Assembly: GCA_027924585.1 (NCBI GenBank)
Contig: BSBM01000386.1
Coordinates: 6,154,501 to 6,218,500 of the forward strand
DNA: 64,000 nucleotides
Source: Larix kaempferi
Taxonomy: Eukaryota > Streptophyta > Pinopsida > Pinales > Pinaceae
Reading direction: 5' to 3'
A model generated the notes under the pieces. That model searched no databases and was not told the origin of the DNA. It worked only from the letters and a program-made list of their open reading frames with translations. Both the position numbers and the translations under genes were made by a program. Position 1 is the stretch's first letter. Each line of letters begins with the position of its first letter. Positions 22,341-34,578 of the stretch are shown here, piece after piece.

Positions 22341-24321
22341 TTGAGTTGTTTTTCACTCAACACAACCCCCAGATACTTGACACCATCTGTCACCATTGAG
22401 TCCCCGAGACATTCTCGGTGCCTCTGGGGCGAGCCCCCACAACACGGTTCACTTGACACCACCCATCATAGACATAGATCTTCATCACTTGATACCACTC
22501 ATCATAGATCTCGAGCCTTGTCACTTGAATCCACTCATCAACAGCATCGAACTTTGTCACCCGAGCTAGACGCCCCTTATTTTACCTCTGATTCTGACGT
22601 AGAGTCCGAGAACCCCATTTACACTACACTAACCAACCCCATGGCTGGCATGACTTCCACCCCTTTCTTTGTAGGGACCATTGGTGGAGCATGCACCACC
22701 ACACCAGCTACCACCCCTGCTTTGGGTATGCCCTCGATGGGGCCCACATCTACCATTCCGATCACTATACCGATTCCAGTAGCTGGCATTCCTATTCCCA
22801 CTCCATCAGTGACTCACACTACCCTTGGCGGTGCAGGACCGTACCATACCACTTTCGTCCCTCCACATGGGGGCAACATCCCAAACCTTGCCCCTACGCT
22901 TGGGGGCATTGGCCCCAACATGGTCCAACCCACTGTTATGTCACATCCTTCTACTAGTTTGCCATTCATGGCTAGCCTCAACCTTCCTGACCTAGCTAGA
23001 TTGACTAACAATCCCATCAGACACAACCCTGCGTGGCTTCACATGCCCACCAAGCTCCCCTCCTACATCCCTAAGTTTGAGGGCAAGGCAGGTGAGGACC
23101 CCCAGAACCATATTATGTCCTTCCATCTATGGTGTTCCTCTAACTCCATAGTGGATGACTCTGTCTGCCTCCATCTGTTACAGCGCACCCTCACTAGCTC
23201 TTCAGCTAAGTGGTACATCGATCAGCCCCATGGGATCCATGCCACCTTTACCTCCCTTGCCTTGACTTTCCTGTAGTTCTTTCAGTTACATGTTCGCTAT
23301 GACACGGGAGTTGAGATCCTACTGTCTTGCAGACAGGACACGGCTACCCACATTACTTACCACATTCATGAGTGGTGTCTCCGCCGCAGCCTCTGCAAAA
23401 TCAAGTTAGACGACCGTATCTTCTTAGATTGGTTTCTAAAATCCCTCCTTCCTGTCATTGCCAAGGATGTGGCATCCGAACAACCCCAGTCTGAAGAAGA
23501 GGCCATCCTCAAAGCTCTGCAATTTGACCTCATTTATGCCCAGTCGGGTTATCTGTATACCATCATACCTGATGCCCCTCGCGGCGATTCCTCCCAACAC
23601 GATGTGCCGGGGGCATCCCACATCGTAGATGGCATTATTGGCCATGTTGCCTCACATCCTCAACCCTTTTCCATAGCACGTCCTAGCCATGGCCTCAACC
23701 TTTCGCGGGCTACATCTCAATCCGGAGCAACCAATTCTTATGCTCCCATGACACATCACCACCATTCCCATGGACCCTCCTGTCCACCTCAGTGCTTTGG
23801 TCATGCATCCCCCGCTTACACCCCCCGGTCGCACCTCAGCCATATTACCACCCACAGGCTGCACCAGCTCCTGTGTCCTCTCAAGCCCAACCTGCTTATT
23901 ACCCGCCACAGGCAGCCCCTGCGGCAAACCCACAACCCGTTCCATAGATGTATCAGCAACCCCCACAAGGTTCAACACCTGCATATCCTTCCCCTACTTA
24001 TTATCCACCGCAGCCTACTCCCGCACCTGCACAACCCCAGAACCCACTTGCTGCCCAAGGGCAAGTATACACCTAAATGAATCCGTAGCAGAACCAAAAC
24101 AACCAGCGCCAACAGAGCTAGAAAAATCATGGCAAAGGCCGTAACCGTGGGAACAAGCCCCCTCCAAACCAAGGTGGTTAACCTCCAAATCCCCCAAACA
24201 ACAATAATGCGGCACCTGCCAACCAGAACCCTGATTGGCCACCCAAGCAAGCCAAAAATCCTAATTTGCGAACAAACCATCCTTATTCTATTTGCGGGGT
24301 TTATGGCCACTACACACATGC
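22341..24321 (+). pseudogene. Tat-A gag
   Basis: The N-terminus has three 12-residue repeats (SLDTTHHRHRSS type), then an acidic FTSDSDVESENP segment shared with Tat-C, a Pro/Thr-rich linker, and the gag core from about 22960 (MASLNLPDLARLTN, IPKFEGKAGEDPQNHIMSFH, KWYIDQPHG). A TAG at 23274-23276 replaces the CAG of Tat-C. The frame resumes (SEEEAILKALQFDLIYAQSG) and is lost again by frameshift near 23840. The zinc knuckle near 24280-24321 reads YSICGVYGHYTHAC: the first Cys has become Tyr. The start is uncertain; similarity with Tat-C begins at IE near 22398. Confidence 0.8.
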
Positions 24322-25985
24322 TTGCCCACATTTGGAGCAAGCTCGGCAACTCTGGACTGATGATTCCCATCGCCAAGGGCACGCGACTCCTCAAGCGCCA
24401 CCCAACCCCCCACCCCCTCAGCATCAACCTTTGGTGCTGCAAAACCCCTTACCAACCCAAGGCATAATGAACACTCAGCCGTTGGCTCCCCCTCAAGGCA
24501 ACGCGCCACCACCACAACAGATCACTTATTCCGCTTTTGATCAACCCATGTTAGACTCAGGTACCCACCACTTGTTAATGATGTCATCCACTTATGTCAA
24601 CCTCCAAACCCGTTGGAACCAATATGGCTCCACCCCTGAAGCCCTTCCCATCGACAAAAACACTAACGCTCATCCCACTGATCAGACGTTATGTATACCT
24701 CCGGCTCCACTCGATGGCGCCTCCAAAGCACCTCGCTTCCCACTTTGTCGCATCAACAATAACCCCAATGCTCGCACTGCATCAAATTACAACATTGTAG
24801 ATGACTTAGCCCAATCTTCCGCAGCCATGTCTGTGTTAGAAGTCTTAAAAAATTATCCTTCACAGTGCAAGACTTTGCTCTCCGCCATTGCTGCTATTAA
24901 CCCAAATGATTCACGACTGATGGCCTTCGATTTGGACCAGTCCGAACCTTACGTGCCTTCCACTTTAGCATTCCAAGTTTTTGTTTCCATCCGGAATCTT
25001 ATAATCCATCGGTGCATTATCGATGAAGGTGCCTCTACATGCGTTCTTTCCACATTCATTTGGCAGAAGTTGGGATCCCCTACTCTCCAGCAGTCCACCA
25101 CTGCGTTGCGAGCCTACGACGGCGGTTCGGCTCAACCCCAAGGTCTCTTAGCTAATGTCCCCGTCTAGTTGGCTAGTAAAACCGTGTTCATTGACATAGA
25201 GGTCATCAATGCCCAACTTGATTATAACCTCTTACTTGGCCACAGCTACATGTATGCCATGCGGGTGGTTGCCTCATCCGTTTTTCGTACCATGATGTTC
25301 CCCCATGACGGACGCGTGGTGAAGGTCGACCAACTCACCTATTACGATCCAAATGCCCTCACTGCACCCAAGAATGTTCTCCCCATGGTTGAACAACTTG
25401 TTGGTGGTCCAACTACCTTGTTTGTTTCCTCCGTGGGACCCAGAGTTTACTCAGATACGCCGATGACCTTAACATTCCAATCCCTTCCTCCCCCGTCACC
25501 TGCGCCCAAAGTATCTGACCTATGTACCCTTTCCCACCATACACAAACACCCAACAATCAACTGCCCTTGTTACCCAAACCACCATTGGTACCTAGTCAC
25601 ATCGGTGTTACAGCCATCCACACCATCCCCTTCCTATTCCCTCCCTCGGGCGTAGTAAGCGCCCTGGTTATGGCTACTCTCAGCCTCCTCGGGTTAACCT
25701 TGGGATTACCCGTGTGGTATATTTCGCCTCCCATTCCCCCGCCGACACCAAATGTCATCCTACAACCGGTGCAACCTATTGCCACTACTAGTCAACCACC
25801 TCCTGGTGTCACTACCCCTTCGTCATCTACGAATCCCCCTCCTCTTATCAAGCCCACTGGGGGAAAAGGCCCACAACCATACACTGTTGTACCCCCTCCC
25901 AAGGTAGTTAAACCCCCCCCCCCCGTGTTTTGTGCTCCTCCTAAATGCTCGTTGTGCGATGAGTTAGGCCATCTGACTCATCAAT
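24322..25985 (+). pseudogene. Tat-A protease region and second zinc knuckle
   Basis: After a Pro/Gln-rich linker, the retropepsin motif IIDEGAS lies at about 25019-25040, followed by the conserved DIEVINAQLDYNLLLGHSYMYAM. A TAG at 25166-25168 stands where Tat-C has CAG. A proline-rich stretch (about 25480-25930) leads to CSLCDELGHLTHQ at about 25948, a CCHC knuckle whose last Cys is separated from it by the nested insertion at 25986. The acid residue after the catalytic Asp is the same in Tat-C, so it is normal for this family. Confidence 0.78.
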
Positions 25986-28900
25986 TGTCACATACCCCAA
26001 TTTTGTAAAAATTATGTAATAGTTTTATTATATTCCTAAGACATTATGTTAAATTTAATGCTAAGTAGGGATGGATGACTCAGCAGAGTCAACAGAAGTG
26101 GAGTGTAATTCAGAATATTTTATTATTAATAAATAAATTGTGGAGACAACAGCATGAGAGAGCTGTTAAAAAGAGGTTACTGGTCAAACTGGTGGATGGA
26201 ACTAGGTGTAAAGGCAAAAGACAAGTGGCAGCATCCTCAAACACTTCCTAAGTTGCAGGTGGCAACTTCCCTATATTTTGGGTCATGATTCCCCAAGAAA
26301 GTGGAATTAGAGCAGGTGGCTCATTAATGACAGCTAACCCAACAAAGACCTAGGCAATATTTTAAAAAGAACTTAATGAACAGAGCTGTGGGGGCTCGAA
26401 TACTTTCCAGGGAGAATGCATTCAGGTGAATGTCATTCAGGAAATCCATTGAGGAAGAGGGAAATACAGTAAGGAAGTGGTTTGAGAGGATTGCTGCAGT
26501 AACTTGGTTCCAATATAGCTTTTTGGGCTGAGAGAATTGACTTTGATGCACCTAGTTCCAGCCAGGGAGACCAAAGCAAGCTCGGGGGTCCTGAGAAGTT
26601 GTTGTCTAAGCACTCTCCATGAGTTGGTAGGGAGGAACAGCCTCTCATTGCTGTTGTTGTCCACAGCTTAAGCAGGTTCTGTCCCTTATTTCTGTATGTT
26701 TACTGATTATGAATGGATGTCTGTTATGTTTATTTAATATGTCAAAGGAGCTAAGTTAGTTTAGTAAATTGAGTATCTTATAATATCAGTAGTTAAAGCT
26801 GTTATGAGTTACTGTGTTTTTCCGCATCCTTAGTAAGAAGTAATATCGTTATTTTATCACTAATAATATATCTATAATGCATGCAACATAATAGTAACAC
26901 TTTATGTAATAAATTATAATTGTAATTATAAATCTAGTTTATCTATACATGACGAACAAATAAGTAAGGATTGTACAAATTAATTATACACTGTGTATTA
27001 CAAATCAAATTAATCATATTCTGAGACAATAAAATATAACAGGATAAGTTACAGTATTGATTTCATGGTCAATAACATTGCAGGAGTTATGTAGTCACAG
27101 TTAGAATAATTGCATAAGGGTACAAACCCTAGTTAAAATTTAACCAGTCATTACCTATCAAATAAATCAATGTACAAAAACCTAACAGAAATTTATTAAA
27201 AAGAATTTAGCATTAGTTAAATAACCTAGTCATTGTTTTAAAAACAAAAGAAATAGCTAAACAGTATTTAGCTCAATTATCGAGCTTAACCATCAAGGTT
27301 AATATCGTTCATTTAACTCTTAATTACCCACATAGTTAAAATTTAAATGATAGGTTAAGCACTGAACCTAAATCATAACTGTAGAATTCGGGTCAAACCC
27401 TATCAGTCTGGCTAATACAAGTAAAAGTAAATACTACGAGATAAGACAATGTTCCCATCTACGGTCGCATAATACATTCACAGTATTAATTTTACTTTAT
27501 AATAAGTTATAACACAAAAACCTTGGGTGAAAACCCTGGACAGTATAAGAGTACAGTAAAGACAAACGAGATAACGAGGCCGTAACCTCATCTACAGGAA
27601 GGCTTGTAGTCTTTGTTTTTTGTTATATATACACAATATTTCTTCTACAGAAAACCTTAATTACCAAAAGAAAAACAAATAATTAAAAAATCGACCGAAG
27701 CCGTAACATCATTATGCAACACAGGGTTAAACCTGTAAGATCTCATTTTAACATACAGTTCAAATACCAAACAGAACGGAGGTATCACAGAGTCGCTCCA
27801 TTCACAGTCCAAACCCTAACCATCCTAACAAACCAACAAGGAGGAAACGCTATGGTGAAAACTAGGCTTACCAAGTAAAAACCAACTGCTAAAGCTCGTA
27901 CTATCCAAGCTTAAAAGAAAAGCCAGAGCCTGCAACGAAAGAATAGCTTGGTTAAAACTTTATATTTTTTTTGGTTAAACTATTTGTTTTAAAAACTGGA
28001 AAGAACGAATGAACAATCTGTAACTTACCAGGAGTTTGAAAGAATCTCAATCATTGTAAATAGCTTGATAACTACGAGCAGAGGAAGCATAAAACCCTTC
28101 CCTTGTCACCGAGAAGAACGAGCTGGCAGAAGCAAGGAATATCTTCCACAATGGAAGCTTTAACAGAACCAAATCGAGAGATGCAGTCACGCCGTGACAG
28201 GGTCAGAATTGGTAGCAAAGGAAAAACCCTAGTTTTTTTTTAACAACATTATGGCCGCCGATAGCAACCTTTAATGACTCCCACACAATGCAGCAGACAA
28301 GCACGAAGAACTGAAGCAGCATAGAAGCTGCCACCAAACAATGTATCAGTAAAGTTCGGACCAGGAGGGTTCACAGAGCGACTGAGCCCGAAGGCGAGGG
28401 AGAAATGACAAGTTAGGGTTAAGTCAACATTTTATATCATCAACGCATGGCTATGGAATGACCACGTCGCACTTCAATATATTTCATGCAGTGGGTCGAA
28501 GTTCTAATGTTCACGACCAATTTTTCCCATTGATTGTTTTCCAACAAAATCATACCATGGATCAACAAAATCATGGCTTTGGTAAACAAAATCATAGCAC
28601 GAATATCCCATTATGGTCGTAATACCATAGTTTCCCTGTCATACTATTAACAATACAAATGTTAGAAAAATGCTTTAATATTGCATAGTAACCATTAAAA
28701 ACTTTGCTTTATTAAAACCTTGCAATATAAATATCGTTCAAAAAATTCAGTCTTGAAAGTATTTTAGACATAGAGGAAATGATTTTAATTATAATGGTTA
28801 TAAGGATATGGATATAATGTTAACTATAAGTGATTCATAAAACTTAACACCATTTTGCCTTATACCCTAGTCTCTTGTGAAAAGACAAGAGATAAAACAT

Positions 28901-29697
28901 TTCTATTAAGTCTATAAGACAATGGGGTGAGGTTAGGTGTAGTGCTTGTTGTTATCAATATATTTATAAGCTCTTAATAGTCTTAGATTTCTTGTTATGA
29001 CGAGTAGACTTTTTGTTACCCTTAATGTGCAACGAGTTCAAACATAATAGCGTAATAGGTTTTACTCAATTATCAATCATGGAAGTAGGAGTAGTTTCCA
29101 ATCCATGCAAACCCTTAAAATGTTAAGAGGAGACATGTATCTGACTGTAAATCATAAGAAACATTATGGCATTGCAATAATCTCATCAACGGATTAATAC
29201 TCCATAGTAAGACTTCATTCTTTTATTATAAAGGAAAATAGCTATCTGATTCTCTAGTAATTTCCAACTTCCTATCAGAAAAATCCATAGGAGATCATAG
29301 GAAGAGTTCTACCTTTAAACACTTGATAACCTGGTTATCATGCTTATACTTTTACTGAATGATTTGGTACAGTAATTGTTTTATAATACTTTAGAGGTTT
29401 GTTTGCAGCGACCCGAACATTACCTATATATTTATAAGAGAAATAAAATCTGTTGCATTAGCTCGGAAGCTAAGTAAGCCCAGTCTTTTATGGCAATTTC
29501 GCCCTTGTGGTTGCAAACAAAAAAAAAACAATCTGTATCTGACAAGGAACTCATCTTTAAATTTAAGTATAATAAAAGATAAATTCAGTTACAATCCGGA
29601 TAACATAAAACTAATCAAACAGCTAATGACAGCCTTTAATAAGATTATGTGCTATTTTAAAAAATTTTAAATTTTTCGAAAATTTTGGGTGTTGACA
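25986..29697 (+). repeat. 5' LTR of the nested chromovirus (3712 bp)
   Basis: TG at 25986 to ACA at 29697. Very AT-rich, no ORF of note. Near-identical to 34579-38295 throughout, including an internal TTTTTTTT run near 28230. No clear single TATA box could be chosen among many AT-rich candidates. Confidence 0.93.
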
Positions 29698-29699
29698 TG

Positions 29700-29715
29700 T
29701 GGTATCAGAGCATGG
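29700..29715 (+). other. Primer binding site of the nested chromovirus
   Basis: TGGTATCAGAGCATGG starts 2 bp after the LTR, complementary to the 3' end of initiator methionine tRNA as in most chromoviruses. Confidence 0.9.
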
Positions 29716-29764
29716 TTCAAATACTAGGCCTTGATTTGGCCCAACTAGTTTCCGCAAAACGGTA

Positions 29765-29783
29765 ATATATATATATATATATA
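29765..29783. repeat. (AT)n microsatellite in the chromovirus leader
   Basis: A pure AT dinucleotide run of about 19 bp between the primer site and the gag start. Confidence 0.85.
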
Positions 29784-29846
29784 ATGTATTAACTTGTATT
29801 TTTGTTTCATGTAAAAGAGCAGATTTTTTGAAACTAACAGGTAGGT

Positions 29847-31108
29847 ATGGAGAAGCTAGGAGAATATGTTGAGGAGGAATCTCCAAACACTAAGACAAGA
29901 CAGATGTCTAGAGAACCTGTGATAGAGGAGGTAACTAATCACTCCTCAGAGCTGATACAGACTATAAAGAGTTTAAAGACTGAAATTGAATCAGTCAAGA
30001 AGGATAATGAAAGGATTTTGAAAACTCAAGAGCAGTTAAATCAAATTTTGATGGAAAAATTTCAGACTGAAGGGAGAAGCAAAAGATCTGAATCTGAAGA
30101 AGCTAGCCATCAAAAAGGGTCTAAAAAGATGAAACTAGCTAAATCGGATAGCAGTTCATCATCTGAAGGAAGAAGGGAACAACAAAGCTATTACACTACT
30201 AGTGACAATAGTGAGGCTGAGTTGTATAACAGAAAGAAAAAGTACAGACCTTATGAAGAGATTTATGGGGAGTTCAAGAAAATAAAACCCCCAACTTTTA
30301 ATGGAGAAACTGAAACAGGAGAAGAGGCAGAGTCTTGGTTATCCGGGATGAGAAAATATTTTCAGATATACAACTACTCAAATCAGCTGAAGGCGAGAAT
30401 GGCCATCTATAACCTTTCTGGAAAAGCAGATATATGGTGGCAAGATTTGAAAAGGGTCAAGGGGATCAAAGAAAAAGAGGTCAATTGGAGTACCTTTAAA
30501 AGATACTTCAAAAAGAAATTTCTGTCCGAACAATACTATGAAGAAAGGGCCAAGGAATTTTATGAGTTAAAGCTAGGATCTATGACTATGAAGGACTTAA
30601 ACAGTAAGTTCTTAAGTCTGTTAAGATATGTGCCATATTTTGTTGAAGAGAAACCTAAAGTACAGCGATTTCTCAGCTTCCTGCCATATCATATAAAGGA
30701 CAGAATCGAATATGATAACCCCAAAACTCTGGAAGAAGCTATGCGAAAGGCTAATTTCTATTTTGAACAGCACAAAAAGAAAGAAGGAATAGCCAACTGG
30801 AAGGCTAAAAAGAACAGTAATCAGCTTGAGTTCAGGAAAAAGGAGTTTGTACCCTAGAAAAATTTCAGGAATAACAATAAGAAAAACCATTCTATTGGTA
30901 AGAACTTCCAGGGAAGCAAAAATGATGCTTCTAATAATTCTAATAACTTCAAGGGCAGCAAGGAGGCTTCTAACAATCATGGAAATTTCACTAAGAATTT
31001 CGAACGGAAGGAGCCTGTTAAGTGCTGGGAATGCAATGGCCCACACTATGCTTCAGTTTGCCCAAATTGGAAGAAACCAAATAGCAATATTCATACTATA
31101 CAAGATGA
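29847..31108 (+). pseudogene. Chromovirus gag, one in-frame stop
   Basis: ATG at 29847. The first 110 residues are charged and predicted coiled (LIQTIKSLKTEIESVKKDN). The gag core follows: PPTFNGETETGEEAESWLSGM, then MAIYNLSGKADIWWQDL, then LRYVPYF. A TAG at 30855-30857 (after RKKEFVP) interrupts; the same frame continues through Asn- and Ser-rich sequence to a knuckle CWECNGPHYASVC (CX2CX3HX4C) near 31022. Gag packages the RNA and forms the particle. The stop separates the knuckle from the capsid part; read-through is possible in principle but an inactivating C-to-T change is simpler. Confidence 0.85.
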
Positions 31109-31109
31109 A

Positions 31110-34100
31110 ATGACTATTGGAGACTTTGCAAGGACTATGCCCCGAATCAATGCAGTGTTGGAGAACCGCCAAGCTGATTATCAAACTTCCATGGTGGAAG
31201 TAGGAGGTATGGTTAACAAAACTCCTGTAAATATTTTAATAGATCCAGGTGCTAGCCTTAGTTATATTTCACCGCAGATAGTAGAAAAGTGTAATCTGAC
31301 TGTTGAAAGGTTTGATAACTCTTGGTTAGTACAACTAGCTACTGGGGCAAAAAGGGAGGTGAACTGTTATGTTAAGGAATGTGCCCTAGATATGAATGAT
31401 TTTAAAACTACTATTAAATTAAATGTTTTACCACTTGGCTCGTATGACATACTTATTGGTATGGACTGGTTAGAACAGCATAAGGTAGTTTTAAACTGTT
31501 TTGATAAAACCTTTATGTGTGTGAATAATAATGAACATCCTGTAACAGTTAAGGGTATTCCTAGGAAAACTGTAATCAGGCAGATTTCTGCCTTACAACT
31601 TAAAAGAGCAGTCAGGAAAGGGTGCAAAGCCTATGCTGTAACTATTACAGATGAGACAAGTAAGTCTGAAATAAGTAAAATAAAAATAGAGGATATTCCT
31701 GTAGTAAACGAATTTACTGATGTTTTTTCGGAGGAAATTCCAGGATTACCTCCCAAGAGGGAACTGGATTTCACAATTGAGCTGGTACCAGGTGCTATAC
31801 CCAGTTCGAAGGCTCCGTATCGTATGAATATTCTGTAGCTTAATGAATTAAAATCACAGTTAAAGGAATTAATAGGTAAGAAATACATTCGACCCAGTGT
31901 GTCCCCTTGGGGAGCACCAGTAATCTTTGTTAAAAAGAAGGACGGAACTATGCGACTTTGCATAGATTACCATCAACTAAATAAGATGACAATTAAAAGC
32001 AGATATCCATTGCTCCACATAGATGATCTGTTTGATCAGCTACGTGGAGCTACAGTATTCTCTAAGATAGACCTGATATCAAGTTATCATCAAGTGAGAA
32101 TTAAAGAAGAAGACATATTCAAGACAGCTTTCAGAACAAGGTATGGACATTACGAATTTGTCGTAATGCCATTTGGGCTTACTAATTCCCCAGCCGTCTT
32201 TATGTGTCTAATGAATAACATAATGCATAAATACTTGGATAAATTTGTTGTCGTATTCATCGATGACATTTTAATTTATTCTAAAAATGAAGAGGAACAT
32301 AAAGAACATTTACAGATAGTCTTACAAGAACTGTGAGAGCAACAACTCTTTGCGAAGTTCAGTAAGTGTGATTTCTTCAGGGATGAAATCCAGTACTTAG
32401 GTCATGTAGTGACTAAGGAAGGGATTTCAGTTGATCCTGAAAAGATCCGGGCAATCGAAGAGTGGCCAGTACCAAATGATGTAACAGATGTTAGGTCCTT
32501 CATGGGAATTACCGGTTATTACCAGAGATTCATAGAAGGCTTTTCAAAAATAGCCAACCCAATCACTTCCTTGCAAAAGAAAGGCAAGAAATTTGATTGG
32601 AACTTAAAATGTGAAGAAAGCTTTAAGAAATTAAAGACTTTATTAACAACTGCGCCTATTCTAAGAATAGCAGATCCTAATAAGGATTTCGTGGTTTGCA
32701 CCAATGCTTGTAATGATGGTCTAGGCGGAGTGCTGACTCAGGATGGGTATGTCATTGCCTATGAGTCTAGGAAGCTAAAAATTCATGAAAAAAATTATGC
32801 CACTTATGATTTAGAACTAGCTGCTGTTATTCATGCCTTAAAGATGTGGCGACACCACTTAATAGGTAGAAAGTTCACTTTAATGACTGATAATAAGGGT
32901 CTAAAATACCTTTTAGATCAACCTAACTTAAATGCAAGGCAAGCAAGATGGTTGGCCTTCTTAAGTGAATATGATTTCAAAATTCAGCACATAAAAGGAA
33001 AGGAAAATAAGGTGGCTGATGCTTTGAGCAGAAATGCAAAGCTGAATTTTACAACAGCTATCAGTACTTATACCTCTGATTTAAATGAACAGTTGACGGA
33101 AGGGATAAAATTGGATGAAATTTATCAAAATTTACAAGCTACAGCTAAAGAGGAACCTACAGAAAGCTTAATAAAGGGTTATAGTCTAAATAAAGATGGA
33201 TTTTTATTATTTAAAGACAAACTGTATGTGCCTAATGTATCTAAGGTTAAATTGCTAATTCTGGATGAAGTTCATAAAACCCCTTACTCAGGGCATCCAG
33301 GCTACCAGAAGACTGTCACCATGTTGAGAAAAAATTATTTCTGGCCTAATATGAAATCTAAAGTAGCTGAGTATATAGCTAGATGTTTGGACTATCAACA
33401 AGTGAAAAGAGAACATCAACATCCAGCTGGGTTACTGCAACCTCTGCCTATTCCTGGTTGGAAGTGGGAAATAATCAGCTTAGATTTCATCACTGGATTA
33501 CCTAGAAATCAAAATCAGAATGATTCAATTATGGTGGTGGTAGATAAATTAAGTAAAGCAACACATTTTATTCCTGTTAAAACCACTTACAAGGCTGCAA
33601 ACATAGTTGACATTTTTCTAAAGCAGATTTCTCGGTTACATGGTGTACCAAAGGTTATTATTTCAGACAGAGATCCTAAATTCATAGGAAATTTATGGAA
33701 ATCCTTGTTTAAGGGATTAAACACAACACTAAATTTCAACACTTCTTTCCATCCTGAGACAGACGGACAGACTGAAAGAGTTAATCAGGTATTGGAAGAT
33801 TTGTTAAGAATGTATGTTAAGGATCAACCCGGTAAGTGGGAGGATTATTTACATTTAGCAGAATTTGCATACAATAACAACTATCAATCATCAGCTAAGT
33901 TTAGTCCTTTTGAAATTCTGTATGGGCATAAATGTAACACTCCTATCTCCTGGAATAATCCAGTAGATAGATTAGTGTTAGGACTTGAATTATTAAAAGA
34001 AATGGAACAGATTGTGAAACAAGTGCAGGAGAATTTGAAGATTGCCCAGGATCGGCAAAAGAGCCAAGCAGATTTGAAAAGAACTCCTAAAGAGTTCCAG

Positions 34101-34514
34101 GTGGGTGAGCATGTGTTCATAAAGGTAAGACCAAAGAAGAGATCCCTAAGATTGGGGAGTTGTGCAAAATTAGAGCCACGTTACTGTGGTCTGTTTGAAA
34201 TTTTATCTAGAATTGGTCAAGTTGCTTATCAGCTAGCGTTACCACCTAATTTAAAAGTGCACAATGTTTTCCATATTTTTGTTCTGAAAAAGTATGTTCA
34301 TGATGCTACTCATGTGATTGATTGGAACGTTGTACAGGTAGAACCAGAAGGGGAAGTTCTGGTGGAACCGGATTGTATCCTCGGGAGGAGGGAAATTACT
34401 CTGCGGAACCGCACAATTGGACAGCTGAAGGTGCAATGGAAGCATGTTAGTCCTGAAGAAGCTACCTGGGAACTGGAAAGTAAGATGCGGGAAGCATACC
34501 CAAATCTGTTCTAG
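31110..34514 (+). pseudogene. Chromovirus protease, RT, RNase H, integrase and chromodomain-like tail
   Basis: In one frame with gag. Protease: LIDPGASLSYI (about 31236). [29 protein letters not shown] and catalytic FIDDILIYS (about 32255-32285). RNase H: CTNACNDGLGGVL (about 32697), where the usual Asp of TDAS is Asn. Integrase: HHCC zinc site with the last Cys of the C-x-x-C pair changed to Tyr (RCLDYQQVK), D in SLDFITGLP, D in ISDRDPKF, E in TDGQTERVNQ. The C-terminus has NVFHIF and ends LKVQWKHVSPEEATWELE, a chromodomain-type tail thought to guide integration to heterochromatin. Stops: TAG 31836-31838 and TGA 32334-32336. It ends at 34514. Confidence 0.9.
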
Positions 34515-34565
34515 AAGGTTGCAGAGGATGAGGAATAAGTAACATCGAGGACGATGTTACATTTT

Positions 34566-34578
34566 AAGGGGGTGTGTA
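34566..34578 (+). other. Polypurine tract of the nested chromovirus
   Basis: AAGGGGGTGTGTA immediately precedes the 3' LTR, about 50 bp after the pol stop. Confidence 0.8.
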